A DNA stretch of 64,000 nt from Bacteroides luhongzhouii (GTDB lineage Bacteria; Bacteroidota; Bacteroidia; Bacteroidales; Bacteroidaceae): the NCBI RefSeq assembly GCF_009193295.2, contig NZ_CP059973.1, positions 5,456,001-5,520,000 of the forward strand, in the 5' to 3' direction. The notes below the pieces were generated by a model. The model saw only the letters and a program-made list of their open reading frames with translations, did no database searches and was not told the DNA's origin. Both the position numbers and the translations under genes were made by a program. This document shows, piece after piece, positions 18,688-25,658 of this stretch (its first letter is position 1; each line of letters opens with the position of its first letter).

Positions 18688-18737
18688 AATGGATAATGAA
18701 CCGTAACGCTTTCATCAAGCACCGTTCATTATCCATT
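18688..18737. repeat. Inverted repeat in the nrdD-nrdG spacer
   Basis: AATGGATAATGAAC (18688-18701) and GTTCATTATCCATT (18724-18737) are perfectly complementary around a 22-base loop. The surrounding spacer is built of AATGGATAATG-like pieces. It could be an RNA processing or stability hairpin that sets the nrdG to nrdD ratio. Confidence 0.6.
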
Positions 18738-18759
18738 CATCAATTATCAAACATTTATT

Positions 18760-21153
18760 CTACAAATGCTTTACACGGTCCTTCTCTTCTGCACGTTTGG
18801 CAGAGTTCCAAGAGCTTAAGTCGCCCGTCAGATAACCGGTGATACGGCGCATACGGAGAATACTTTCACTCTGGCATACAGGGCATTTATCGAAGATAAC
18901 TCCCTTGTAGCCACAGTTATGACAAGTGTCTACCGGGTGATTGATAGAGCCGTATCCAATTCCTTCGTCGTGCATCACTTTCACAATCTTGGCAATGGCA
19001 CGCACATTCTTCTGCGCTTCACCGTCCAGCTCCACATACGTGATATGTCCTCCGCGCGTAATAGCGTGGAACGGAGCTTCACGCTTGATTTTCTCAACGA
19101 TGCTGATCGGTTCTTTCACGTCTACATGGAAAGAGTTGACATAATAGTCGCGATCTGTCACTCCGGGGATTTTTCCATATTTCCGGCGGTCCATTTTCGT
19201 GAAACGTCCCGAAAGTCCTTCGGCAGGAGTAGCCAGAACGGAGTAGTTCAGGTTATATTTCTCTTTATATTCGTCTACCACTTTATTCATTTCCATCACC
19301 GCTTCATACAGCGTGTCCCATGCTTTCTGGTTGTGTCCGTGACCTTGTCCGTAGAGAGCCACCATCGCGTTGTGTCCGCCGATAAATCCGATCCCCAGTG
19401 TACCGCTGCGCAAGGCGTCTCCCACCTGTTCATTCGGATTCAGTTCTCCGCCGCCTTTCCACACATTATTTCCCATCATGAACGGGAACTGGCGTGCCAG
19501 GGCCGTACGCTGATACTGATAACGTTCGTAAAGCTGGTCGGCCACGAGCACAGACATTTGGTGTACGGATTCGATGAAAATTTCTTTTGCCTTTTGTTCG
19601 ATGGCGTCCTTGTTGCGTTCATCTTCTACCAGATTTTCCGCTTTGATACGGGCTTCGATAGCCAGTCTTGGCATATTCAGTGTGGTGAACGAAAGATTGC
19701 CACGTCCTAAAGACGATTTTTCTCCGGCCACATTTTCAAAGACACGGGTACGGCAGCCCATCGTTGCCAGTTCGTAGATGTAACGTTGCGGATCGTCGGC
19801 TTTCCATTTCTCGTTCTGGTTGAAAGGTGTGTCGAGAAACATGAAGTTCGGGAACAACGCTTTCGCAGTGGTCTGGCAAGCCTTTAATAGCAAGTCGAAG
19901 TTGGGAGCCTCGTAACTGTCGGTCATTGCCTCTTCGATGTTCTCCGCTTTCATTGCTTTCTCAAAGTCTTTCTCCGAGTAAGAAACGCCGTCTTTCACCT
20001 TGAATATCTGGATGGGGAATACGGGCACTTCTCCTCTGGTGCCGAGGCCTTCAATGGTAGCTTTCAGCAGTTCTTCGATCACCATGCGGCCTTCGGCAGA
20101 AGTGTCCGTTCCGTAGTTGATGGAACTGAATACCACTTGGTTACCGCCACGAGAATGCATCGTGTTCAGGTTGTGGATGAATCCTTCCATTGCCTGATGC
20201 GTATCTTTACGGGTCTGCTGGTAGGCTTTTTCGACGATGCGGGCAAGGTGTTCCTTATCTATAATGATCTGTAAAGCGACCAGAGCGATGCGCAATGTTT
20301 CGCGTTCGGCCTCGGTGGACTTGATAGACGGAAGGTATTCTTTAATCAACGTGCGGATGGATTTCTCATCGGCCTGATTTCCGTTTTCCATAGCCACATA
20401 GAAGTTGATAAACGATGCCAGATGCTTGCGGAAAGATTTGGCTACTCCTTTTGCCATGAAGAAGTCGAAAGCCGGAATCGCCTGTCCGCCATGCTGCTCA
20501 TTTTGGTTGGTCTGAAAGATGATGGTAGCCAGCGTAGCATAGCTTTGGATGCTTTGCGGGGTGCGGATGCTACCGTTCTTTGTGCGGAAACCGCGTTCAA
20601 AGAGGTCGTCCATATCATATTGGATGCAGGTTGTCGTCTTTGTCGGATAATAGTCCAGGTCGTGGATGTGAATGTCTCCCAACTGGTGTGCTTCGGCAAA
20701 ACGTTTCGGCAACAAGTATTTATAGGTGTAATCTTTAGTCACTTCGGAAGCGAACGTCATCATCTGTCCGGCAGGGGTGTGACTGCTCATGTTGGCGTTG
20801 CTCAAATTGACATCGTTCTTGTCGATAGCCACAATGCCGTCCATCACCTGTTTCATCTGGGTTTTCTTCTCACGCTCCGTATTCCGCCATTCGCGATAGA
20901 TGATGTATTTCTTCGCTACTTCCGGCCGCACTTTCATCAACGACTTTTCCACCAAGTCCTGAATCTCTTCTACGGTGATCGTGGGGGTAGCAAACTGACT
21001 GATAACATTCATGGTGATGTCAGCAATCAACTGCTGCTCATCCTGAATACCACTTGCACTGAATGCTTTACTGATTGCATTCTTAATCTTACTGATAGAG
21101 AAATCTTCTCTTTTACCATCACGTTTGATGATACAAATTTCCGCGTAGTTCAT
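18760..21153 (-). CDS. nrdD: Anaerobic ribonucleoside-triphosphate reductase (class III)
   Basis: Reduces ribonucleoside triphosphates to deoxynucleotides without oxygen, using a glycyl radical. The N-terminus (MNYAEICIIKRDGKRE) is an ATP-cone allosteric domain. The C-terminus has a CHNCG...CPVC zinc site and the radical-bearing RRITGYLTGDLSSW. I chose the ATG at the complement of 21151-21153 (797 residues) since the ATP cone begins there; a longer frame would run into the riboswitch. It forms an operon with nrdG and sits behind a cobalamin riboswitch. Confidence 0.95.
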   Translation of the reverse strand: MNYAEICIIKRDGKREDFSISKIKNAISKAFSASGIQDEQQLIADITMNVISQFATPTITVEEIQDLVEKSLMKVRPEVAKKYIIYREWRNTEREKKTQMKQVMDGIVAIDKNDVNLSNANMSSHTPAGQMMTFASEVTKDYTYKYLLPKRFAEAHQLGDIHIHDLDYYPTKTTTCIQYDMDDLFERGFRTKNGSIRTPQSIQSYATLATIIFQTNQNEQHGGQAIPAFDFFMAKGVAKSFRKHLASFINFYVAMENGNQADEKSIRTLIKEYLPSIKSTEAERETLRIALVALQIIIDKEHLARIVEKAYQQTRKDTHQAMEGFIHNLNTMHSRGGNQVVFSSINYGTDTSAEGRMVIEELLKATIEGLGTRGEVPVFPIQIFKVKDGVSYSEKDFEKAMKAENIEEAMTDSYEAPNFDLLLKACQTTAKALFPNFMFLDTPFNQNEKWKADDPQRYIYELATMGCRTRVFENVAGEKSSLGRGNLSFTTLNMPRLAIEARIKAENLVEDERNKDAIEQKAKEIFIESVHQMSVLVADQLYERYQYQRTALARQFPFMMGNNVWKGGGELNPNEQVGDALRSGTLGIGFIGGHNAMVALYGQGHGHNQKAWDTLYEAVMEMNKVVDEYKEKYNLNYSVLATPAEGLSGRFTKMDRRKYGKIPGVTDRDYYVNSFHVDVKEPISIVEKIKREAPFHAITRGGHITYVELDGEAQKNVRAIAKIVKVMHDEGIGYGSINHPVDTCHNCGYKGVIFDKCPVCQSESILRMRRITGYLTGDLSSWNSAKRAEEKDRVKHL

Positions 21154-21197
21154 AACTTTAACTCCCGAAAGCATTAATAAATTAAAAATAGAAAATC

Positions 21198-21366
21198 TCT
21201 TCGGCAGGTCTTCTGACTTATCTCTCCCCCGCAACACCTTCCCACACCGGCATCGATGCAGTGGCCTATTGTGCGGATTCTTAGAGAATTACAGCAGCGG
21301 GTACTGTCGCCGATTTGCACAGCGTTCCCTCATTGACTAAACCTCTTTTTAGTTCCGAAACCGGAT
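21198..21366 (-). ncRNA. Cobalamin riboswitch in the nrdDG leader
   Basis: Read on the minus strand, the leader contains the conserved core blocks of the adenosylcobalamin aptamer in order: GAGGGAACGCTGTGCAAATC, then GCGACAGTACCCGCTGCTGT, a GGCCACTG block, GGTGTGGGAAGG, and finally the B12 box AGTCAGAAGACCTGCC at the complement of about 21203-21218. It starts just after a promoter and ends about 45 bases before the nrdD ATG. B12 binding would be expected to shut off the class III reductase when a B12-dependent class II enzyme can work. The aptamer is clear; the mode of gene control is inferred. Confidence 0.92.
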
Positions 21367-21367
21367 A

Positions 21368-21375
21368 CAAAGATA
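21368..21375 (-). promoter_or_regulatory. -7 element of the nrdDG transcript (TATCTTTG)
   Basis: The complement of 21368-21375 reads TATCTTTG, matching TAnnTTTG. Transcription would start a few bases inside 21362, so the whole cobalamin aptamer is in the leader. A clear -33 box was not found. Confidence 0.6.
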
Positions 21376-21447
21376 GGAGATTATATCATAGCTTGGTTAG
21401 CTTTTAACATTAAATTTCGGGAAACTTTTCTTTCTCGCTGATACAGA

Positions 21448-21475
21448 AAGTTTTCCAAAACGGAAAACTTTTTTC
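21448..21475 (+). terminator. Terminator-like hairpin (plus-strand T tract)
   Basis: AAGTTTTCC (21448-21456) pairs with GGAAAACTT (21462-21470) followed by TTTTC on the plus strand. No plus-strand gene ends nearby, so its role is unclear; it may end read-through from the islet or be coincidental. The rest of 21376-21662 is AT-rich with no gene seen. Confidence 0.4.
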
Positions 21476-21662
21476 TGATTTTAACGTGGATAATATTCCA
21501 AATCCGTTTATTTCACCCAAAAGACATATATAGTTTTCAGGTACTTTACCCTTAGCGGAAAAAGGATGTGTTAAAAGTCTCCACAACTATCGTTTGCTTC
21601 ATAAGTTATAGACTATTTTTTCACTTTCGACAAAAACTTTCTTTCCGATAGAATGAAAGAAA

Positions 21663-22523
21663 TTATAATTTTTCTATTTCTTCTTTCGAAAGCCCAGTAG
21701 ATTTCATAATAATATCGTCAGCCACACCTAATTCTTTCAAATTACGAGCTGTTTCTTCTTTACCTTTTTGCAAACCTTTCTGCAAACCTTTTTGTAAGCC
21801 TTTTTGTAAACCCTTCTGTTCAGCAAAGTCCAACGTATTAAAATAATCGTTATAAACTTTCCATTCTTCTTCATACTGGGCTCTTTCCTCCTGGGTCATA
21901 TTTGCTTTGGAAGCCAACTTTTCAAGTCGCTCGAAGACGGCCTTGCGAGCCTTGAAAGGCATCCGGTCAAGTGTATCCATATGCTTTAGTATATAAATCC
22001 AGCGTTCAAAATCATTTTCACATTCATCCTCTTCTTTATTGAAGTTCGGCAGTTCGATAAAAATCTGCCGGAACTTGTTGCTGAAGAGCTTCCCCGTATC
22101 CCTGTCAGAAAGAACGATATCCGTTCTAATTTTAGAGGGCATATCCTTATCCATCACGAAATTCATGAAGAACACTCCGTACACGGCATCCAGCTGGAAG
22201 TTCCAAACTCCCCTTTTCGCTTGCTGCGTAATGGCCCTAGAAAGATAGAAGAGGGCACGATCTTTAAAGTAAGGTTGTTCCCGGTTCTGCATTTCTACGA
22301 TAATACGTTCACCGGTATCGGTCACGCAATAGATGTCGTAGATAAGACCTCGTTCTGTTTTTACTTCCGGCGGCTGTTCGTTGTTAAGGAACCTGATGTC
22401 GGTAATCACATGCTCTCCTACGAGCAAATCGTTCAAGAAGTCGATTAACAACTCCTTTTCTACCTCTCTGCCGAATAAAAACTTAAAGCCAAAATCGGTA
22501 AAGGGATTGATAAATCTTCCCAT
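21663..22523 (-). CDS. Rpn family PD-(D/E)XK nuclease / putative transposase-like protein
   Basis: A 286-residue member of the Rpn (recombination-promoting nuclease) family, starting MGRFINPFTDFGFKFLFG. Catalytic-type residues are seen in YDIYCVTDTGERIIVEMQNR (Asp, then E-x-Q of the PD-(D/E)XK fold) near residues 64-82. The C-terminal part has MPFKARKAVFERLEKLA from residue 188, then four tandem GLQK units, then a short helical end. Related E. coli Rpn proteins are reported as antiphage toxins inhibited by a small protein made from an internal start; M182 and M188 here are candidate internal starts, by inference. A remnant of a second copy's C-terminus lies at 29191-29499. Confidence 0.88.
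   Translation of the reverse strand: MGRFINPFTDFGFKFLFGREVEKELLIDFLNDLLVGEHVITDIRFLNNEQPPEVKTERGLIYDIYCVTDTGERIIVEMQNREQPYFKDRALFYLSRAITQQAKRGVWNFQLDAVYGVFFMNFVMDKDMPSKIRTDIVLSDRDTGKLFSNKFRQIFIELPNFNKEEDECENDFERWIYILKHMDTLDRMPFKARKAVFERLEKLASKANMTQEERAQYEEEWKVYNDYFNTLDFAEQKGLQKGLQKGLQKGLQKGKEETARNLKELGVADDIIMKSTGLSKEEIEKL
21763..21822. repeat. 12-bp tandem repeats coding GLQK units
   Basis: Four to five units related to CCTTTTTGCAAA (plus-strand reading) encode GLQK repeats in the Rpn protein. The unit length is a multiple of three, so copy changes would lengthen or shorten the linker without breaking the frame. Confidence 0.75.
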
Positions 22524-22606
22524 TATATGCTGTGTCTCAATTATAAAACAAAGATAGAGTTTTTTTGTTGAATACGGTCAAGAATAGAAGAAAATAAATG
22601 GATACA

Positions 22607-22645
22607 AAAAAAAGCTGCCTCATTCATCGGGAGACAGCTTCTTCA
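22607..22645 (-). terminator. Terminator downstream of the HU-like gene
   Basis: On the minus strand AAGCTGTCTC pairs with GAGGCAGCTT (one G-U pair) and is followed by a run of T. It would end the transcript carrying the HU-like gene and the 29-codon frame. Confidence 0.75.
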
Positions 22646-22731
22646 TTTGAGCCTTGAGCCTTACTTTACTTTCACTTTATGAGTTGCTCCACGTTCGTTA
22701 CCGGTTCCGTGAGCTACGTGCGGCACGTACA

Positions 22732-22821
22732 CTAATCTTTTTCTGTCTTACTGCTTCTCCGATGACGGAACCGCAGAACAGCCTCAAGAATGTCTAACAA
22801 CTTTTCCAATAATAATTTCAT
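22732..22821 (-). CDS. Possible 29-residue small protein
   Basis: A short frame beginning MKLLLEKLLDILEAVLRF and ending in a basic tail, between the HU-like gene and its terminator. It forms an amphipathic helix on paper. An AAAAGAAAAG purine run precedes the ATG. Small frames in this position next to HU-like/amidase genes occur in Bacteroides, but this sequence is not one I can name. The rest of the 22524-22986 gap shows nothing else supportable. Confidence 0.4.
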   Translation of the reverse strand: MKLLLEKLLDILEAVLRFRHRRSSKTEKD

Positions 22822-22986
22822 TCGCTTTTCTTTTAAGGTTGATAATCTATTTTATATCGGTCGAAGTGCAACCATCAGCTATACCCGATTCGCGGCTACT
22901 GATTAGTCGTCCATTAATAAGCTTTAGTTTGCCCGACAAACTTATCAGTTAGTCCCTGCGGATTCAGCTGTCGATTGAACTCCCGG

Positions 22987-23499
22987 TTAAGCTGCCGGGT
23001 CCGGCGCTTCTCCGCTTCCACCACCAGGTTTATTATCCTCATCCGGGTCTTTGTCAATGACATCATCGGCCACAAACGAACCCGCTACATCCTTGATGTG
23101 CACAAACTCCACTCCGGTGGTCAACGCACGGGTAGCACTCCCGTCGGCGGCACGAGTGTATTCGGGCGTAAACTGGCAACGCAATGAAGTGATCTGCGAA
23201 CTGCTGACCTTATTTTCCAACTCTACCCCTTTCCCGTTTGCCTTGGCAATCATAGTAAACGTCCCCAAGCCTTCGAGACGTACCGTGCGACTGTTGAGCA
23301 ACTGTTCACGCATCACCGACATCAGGTTGCGAATAACGTTGTGAACATCACCCGCCGTCAGCGAGGCTTTTTCCGCAATCAATTCCGCCATCTTCTGCGT
23401 GTTGACCATTTTCCCGAATTTCACCAGACGGGGATAATAAAGTTTCTGTCCTTCCTTGTTGGCAAGCGTTGCCTGATACGGTTTGTAAATTAATGGCAT
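22987..23499 (-). CDS. HU-like DNA-binding protein (Bacteroidales histone-like family)
   Basis: A 170-residue HU/IHF-fold protein of the Bacteroidales type with extensions at both ends. HU-like features are NTQKMAELIAEKASLTAGDV (helical dimerisation part, near residue 33) and VRLEGLGTFTMIAKANG (start of the beta-arm region, near residue 73). The C-terminal tail is acidic and Pro/Gly rich (DPDEDNKPGGGSGEAPDPAA). Such genes commonly neighbour an N-acetylmuramoyl-L-alanine amidase and DUF4248 genes, as here. It is probably a nucleoid or element-specific DNA-bending protein; its target is unknown. Confidence 0.85.
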   Translation of the reverse strand: MPLIYKPYQATLANKEGQKLYYPRLVKFGKMVNTQKMAELIAEKASLTAGDVHNVIRNLMSVMREQLLNSRTVRLEGLGTFTMIAKANGKGVELENKVSSSQITSLRCQFTPEYTRAADGSATRALTTGVEFVHIKDVAGSFVADDVIDKDPDEDNKPGGGSGEAPDPAA

Positions 23500-23564
23500 A
23501 CTTTTTTTCCTTTCTTCTTTTTAATGATTAATGAATAAATTCTATCTGTAACCGATTACGAAAG

Positions 23565-23572
23565 CAAAAGTA
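23565..23572 (-). promoter_or_regulatory. -7 element of the HU-like gene (TACTTTTG)
   Basis: The complement of 23565-23572 reads TACTTTTG, matching TAnnTTTG, 66 bases before the ATG. No matching -33 TTTG was found. Confidence 0.5.
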
Positions 23573-23602
23573 TATGAAAAGAAAAAAGCAGAAGAACACG
23601 AC

Positions 23603-23617
23603 GTGACGACTCGTCAC
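23603..23617. promoter_or_regulatory. Perfect 7-bp dyad upstream of the HU-like promoter
   Basis: GTGACGA-C-TCGTCAC is a perfect palindrome about 30 bases upstream of the -7 element on the minus strand. Its position around -45 suits an operator or activator site. The rest of 23500-23848 has no supportable gene. Confidence 0.45.
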
Positions 23618-23848
23618 AAGAGACAACAAACAGGCACAACTTCTACACGAACTATGCCAACAGAGGCTTCTGTACAAAGCTGAACCACTTGGCATAAAAA
23701 AGCGTATCTTCGTATTCACACAGGATAAACTAAAAAAAACAGATAAGCTCCCGCTACTAATTAATGGCTATTTTTTCAGGAGTAATCCGCGCCTAAATTA
23801 TGATATAAACTAATTATGAACACCTACTAATAATAGAAAGTATCGACA

Positions 23849-24121
23849 ATGAAAACAGAAACAACAGCCCCCTCCGTCAGCCCAAAAGAAATACCGGAGA
23901 CGGCAAACTCTACCCGCATACAGACTTACAGCAAAAGTCAGCTGGCCACACTTTATCTACCTCACATACAGCCTGCCTCGGCACGCCGCACCCTCCGCAG
24001 TTGGATTGCCAAAAATACGGCACTACAAGCCGCACTCGCCCAAACCGGCTACAGCGAAAAGGCAATCTTACTTACTCCGGCTCAAGTTGGACTATTCTTC
24101 AAGTTTTTGGGAGAACCCTAA
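23849..24121 (+). CDS. DUF4248 family protein
   Basis: A 90-residue protein of a Bacteroidales family with no established function. The domain runs from about residue 25 (YSKSQLATLYLPHIQPASA) to the end (ILLTPAQVGLFFKFLGEP). The layout, a short helix-rich domain with RRTLRSWI in the middle, is compatible with DNA binding, but that is inference. It is divergent from the HU-like gene, a standard arrangement in such islets. Confidence 0.8.
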   Translation: MKTETTAPSVSPKEIPETANSTRIQTYSKSQLATLYLPHIQPASARRTLRSWIAKNTALQAALAQTGYSEKAILLTPAQVGLFFKFLGEP

Positions 24122-24145
24122 AAAACAAAGGTGCGGTACGGAAAG

Positions 24146-24229
24146 GGATGACACGGATTTTTAAAGCTGCACAGCTATTTAAAAATCCGCGTCCGTCATC
24201 CACGTCCGTCATCCGCGTCCGTCATCCGC
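24146..24229. repeat. Palindrome fused to 13-bp tandem repeats
   Basis: GGATGACACGGATTTTTAAA (24146-24165) and TTTAAAAATCCGCG plus GTCCGTCATCC (24178-24201) form a hairpin with an inner AGCTG/CAGCT stem. Directly after, three 13-bp units GTCCGTCATCCRC follow at 24191-24229. It resembles the palindromes at 14422 and 18024 but with an amplified arm. Confidence 0.7.
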
Positions 24230-24388
24230 GTCTAAAAGATAAATTCCTAACCGGACAAGAATATCGCCCGAAGCCGCCTAATTCCGAGGAATTTCCTCCC
24301 GACGGTTTCATAAAATCGGCAGTGACCTCCGACGAAAGCCAACAGCAGCCCCGTCATCGGTCCATTCCTTCGATTTTCGTCTTTAATT

Positions 24389-24865
24389 CTACTTTTTATT
24401 GTTCCTCTTTGTCCCTATCTTCTTATCTCCTTCCTCTTCCGTAGGATCCTTAACCAGTTTTTTGGAGGTATGAAACCGAATTTCAATGTCTATATGGCAG
24501 TCATCATCCACCGTGCAGTTTATATCTGCCGAATCGTCAACTATTAGATTTAAAATTTGGCACAACACTTCGGGAAATCCGGGAATAAATTCAGACCTTC
24601 CAATGATACAAGCAGAATAATTATGAATAGTTGTCCAATCGGGGATAGGACTCTGACCATTAAATTTACATTTGCATATACGTCCTATTGAAGAGCGCGA
24701 ACAATTCGAATTGTTCGCCACATAGCCTTCCGGAATATTATTCAACTGTTCTATCTTAAAAATACAATCCACCACCGCTTTCTTAACATCATCTTCACTA
24801 TGACGGACACCGATTGCTTTACTCTGTTTATTCCTACTTTTCACTTTAATTTTTTTATCTACCAT
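24389..24865 (-). CDS. Hypothetical protein, unknown family
   Basis: A 158-residue frame I do not recognise. It has a very basic N-terminus (KKIKVKSRNKQSK), a middle part with three cysteines close together (SNCSRSSIGRICKCKFNG), an acidic part DDSADINCTVDDDCHIDIE, and a charged C-terminus. No signal peptide or membrane helix is seen. Base composition is more AT-rich than the core genes, suiting an accessory gene. An opposing plus-strand frame overlaps its end but looks like a shadow. Confidence 0.5.
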   Translation of the reverse strand: MVDKKIKVKSRNKQSKAIGVRHSEDDVKKAVVDCIFKIEQLNNIPEGYVANNSNCSRSSIGRICKCKFNGQSPIPDWTTIHNYSACIIGRSEFIPGFPEVLCQILNLIVDDSADINCTVDDDCHIDIEIRFHTSKKLVKDPTEEEGDKKIGTKRNNKK

Positions 24866-24925
24866 TTTTCTTCTATTCGTTTATAAATATTCCACAAAAG
24901 TCTGATATTTCTTTTAACATTTGTG

Positions 24926-25020
24926 TTCAAGCATGACACATTCGTTCTTATTCCATGAATAAATTCAAATATGGGTCGAATCTTTTAACGCATCGGCTCA
25001 TTCAAGCATGACACATTCGT
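24926..25020. repeat. Two perfect 20-bp direct repeats 75 bp apart
   Basis: TTCAAGCATGACACATTCGT occurs at 24926-24945 and again at 25001-25020. Both copies are upstream of the DUF2693-like gene promoter (25075-25082) and between divergent genes, so paired binding sites for a regulator are the natural reading. No other gene is seen in 24866-25114. Confidence 0.65.
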
Positions 25021-25074
25021 ATCCATTCTTTTTTTATGCGTCAAGCTTGCACAACCTTTACGCAACTCATCTTC

Positions 25075-25082
25075 TACCTTTG
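25075..25082 (+). promoter_or_regulatory. -7 element of the DUF2693-like gene (TACCTTTG)
   Basis: TACCTTTG matches TAnnTTTG and is 32 bases before the ATG at 25115. The -33 box is not obvious; the paired direct repeats upstream may compensate. Confidence 0.55.
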
Positions 25083-25114
25083 CCACCGTAATCAAAAATA
25101 AACCGAATAAAAAA

Positions 25115-25459
25115 ATGACTGAAATCAAAAAGAATCATTCACTTCAACGGATACGGCTTATGAAACAGGCCGCTGTCATCCGGCAAAGTAATGGCATGAG
25201 CCGGCACGACGCACTCGTCACGGCTCACCGGATAGGAAAGCTTATCCGACAAATGCATCACGGAAACGTCTGTTTCCGATATACCAAGCAAGATGGAACC
25301 ATCCGTCGTGCCACCGGCACACTCATCGGCTACGAACATAGTTTCCGCCGCCCGTACACACCGAAACCGGAGAACACATTTGTCGTCTATTACGACATCG
25401 ATGCCAAAGGCTGGCGCACCTTTCATGCTGAAAATTTTCTGGATATCGAAGTGGAATGA
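25115..25459 (+). CDS. DUF2693-like (SH3-barrel fold) protein
   Basis: A 114-residue protein. The second half (VCFRYTKQDGTIRRATGTLIG, then YYDIDAKGWRTFHAENFLDIEVE, each part shown in short) resembles the small SH3-barrel DUF2693 family found on Bacteroides mobile and accessory segments. The first half is basic and helical (LQRIRLMKQAAVIRQSNGM). Function is unknown. Its stop codon overlaps the first ATG of the mini-ORF array by ATGA, so translation could pass from this gene into the array. Confidence 0.7.
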   Translation: MTEIKKNHSLQRIRLMKQAAVIRQSNGMSRHDALVTAHRIGKLIRQMHHGNVCFRYTKQDGTIRRATGTLIGYEHSFRRPYTPKPENTFVVYYDIDAKGWRTFHAENFLDIEVE

Positions 25460-25658
25460 ATCTGCAGGAAAAAAGGATGAATCTGCAGGAAGAAGGATGA
25501 ACCTGCAGGAAGAAGAATGAATCTGCAGGAAGAAGGATGAACCTGCAGGAAGAAGGATGAACCTGCAGGAAGAAGGATGAACCTGCAGGAAGAAGGATGA
25601 ACCTGCAGGAAGAAGAATGAATCTATTGAAAAAGAAAATGAATCTACAAGAAAAAGGA
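25456..25658 (+). repeat. 20-bp tandem array of overlapping mini-ORFs (ATGA relay)
   Basis: Seven units of ATGAACCTGCAGGAAGAAGG type (some with AATC or GAA variants) start at 25477 and repeat every 20 bases to 25616. They are flanked by related 21-bp units at 25456, 25617 and 25638. Because 20 is not a multiple of three, each unit opens in a new frame, codes MNLQEEG or MNLQEEE, and stops at a TGA overlapping the next unit's ATG. A purine-rich AGGAAGAAGG lies before each ATG. The chain links the stop of the DUF2693-like gene to the 81-residue frame at 25617. Confidence 0.9.

Noticed and set aside
23528..23719. 63-codon minus-strand frame upstream of the HU-like gene
   Set aside because: It covers the promoter and dyad of the HU-like gene and codes a Phe/Cys-rich stretch without family features.
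24001..24444. 147-codon plus-strand frame after DUF4248
   Set aside because: It overlaps DUF4248 out of frame, runs through the palindrome and tandem repeats, and opposes the 158-residue gene. Its composition is unlike a real protein.
25456..25658. CRISPR array
   Set aside because: Units are directly adjacent with no spacers between them, and no cas genes are near.
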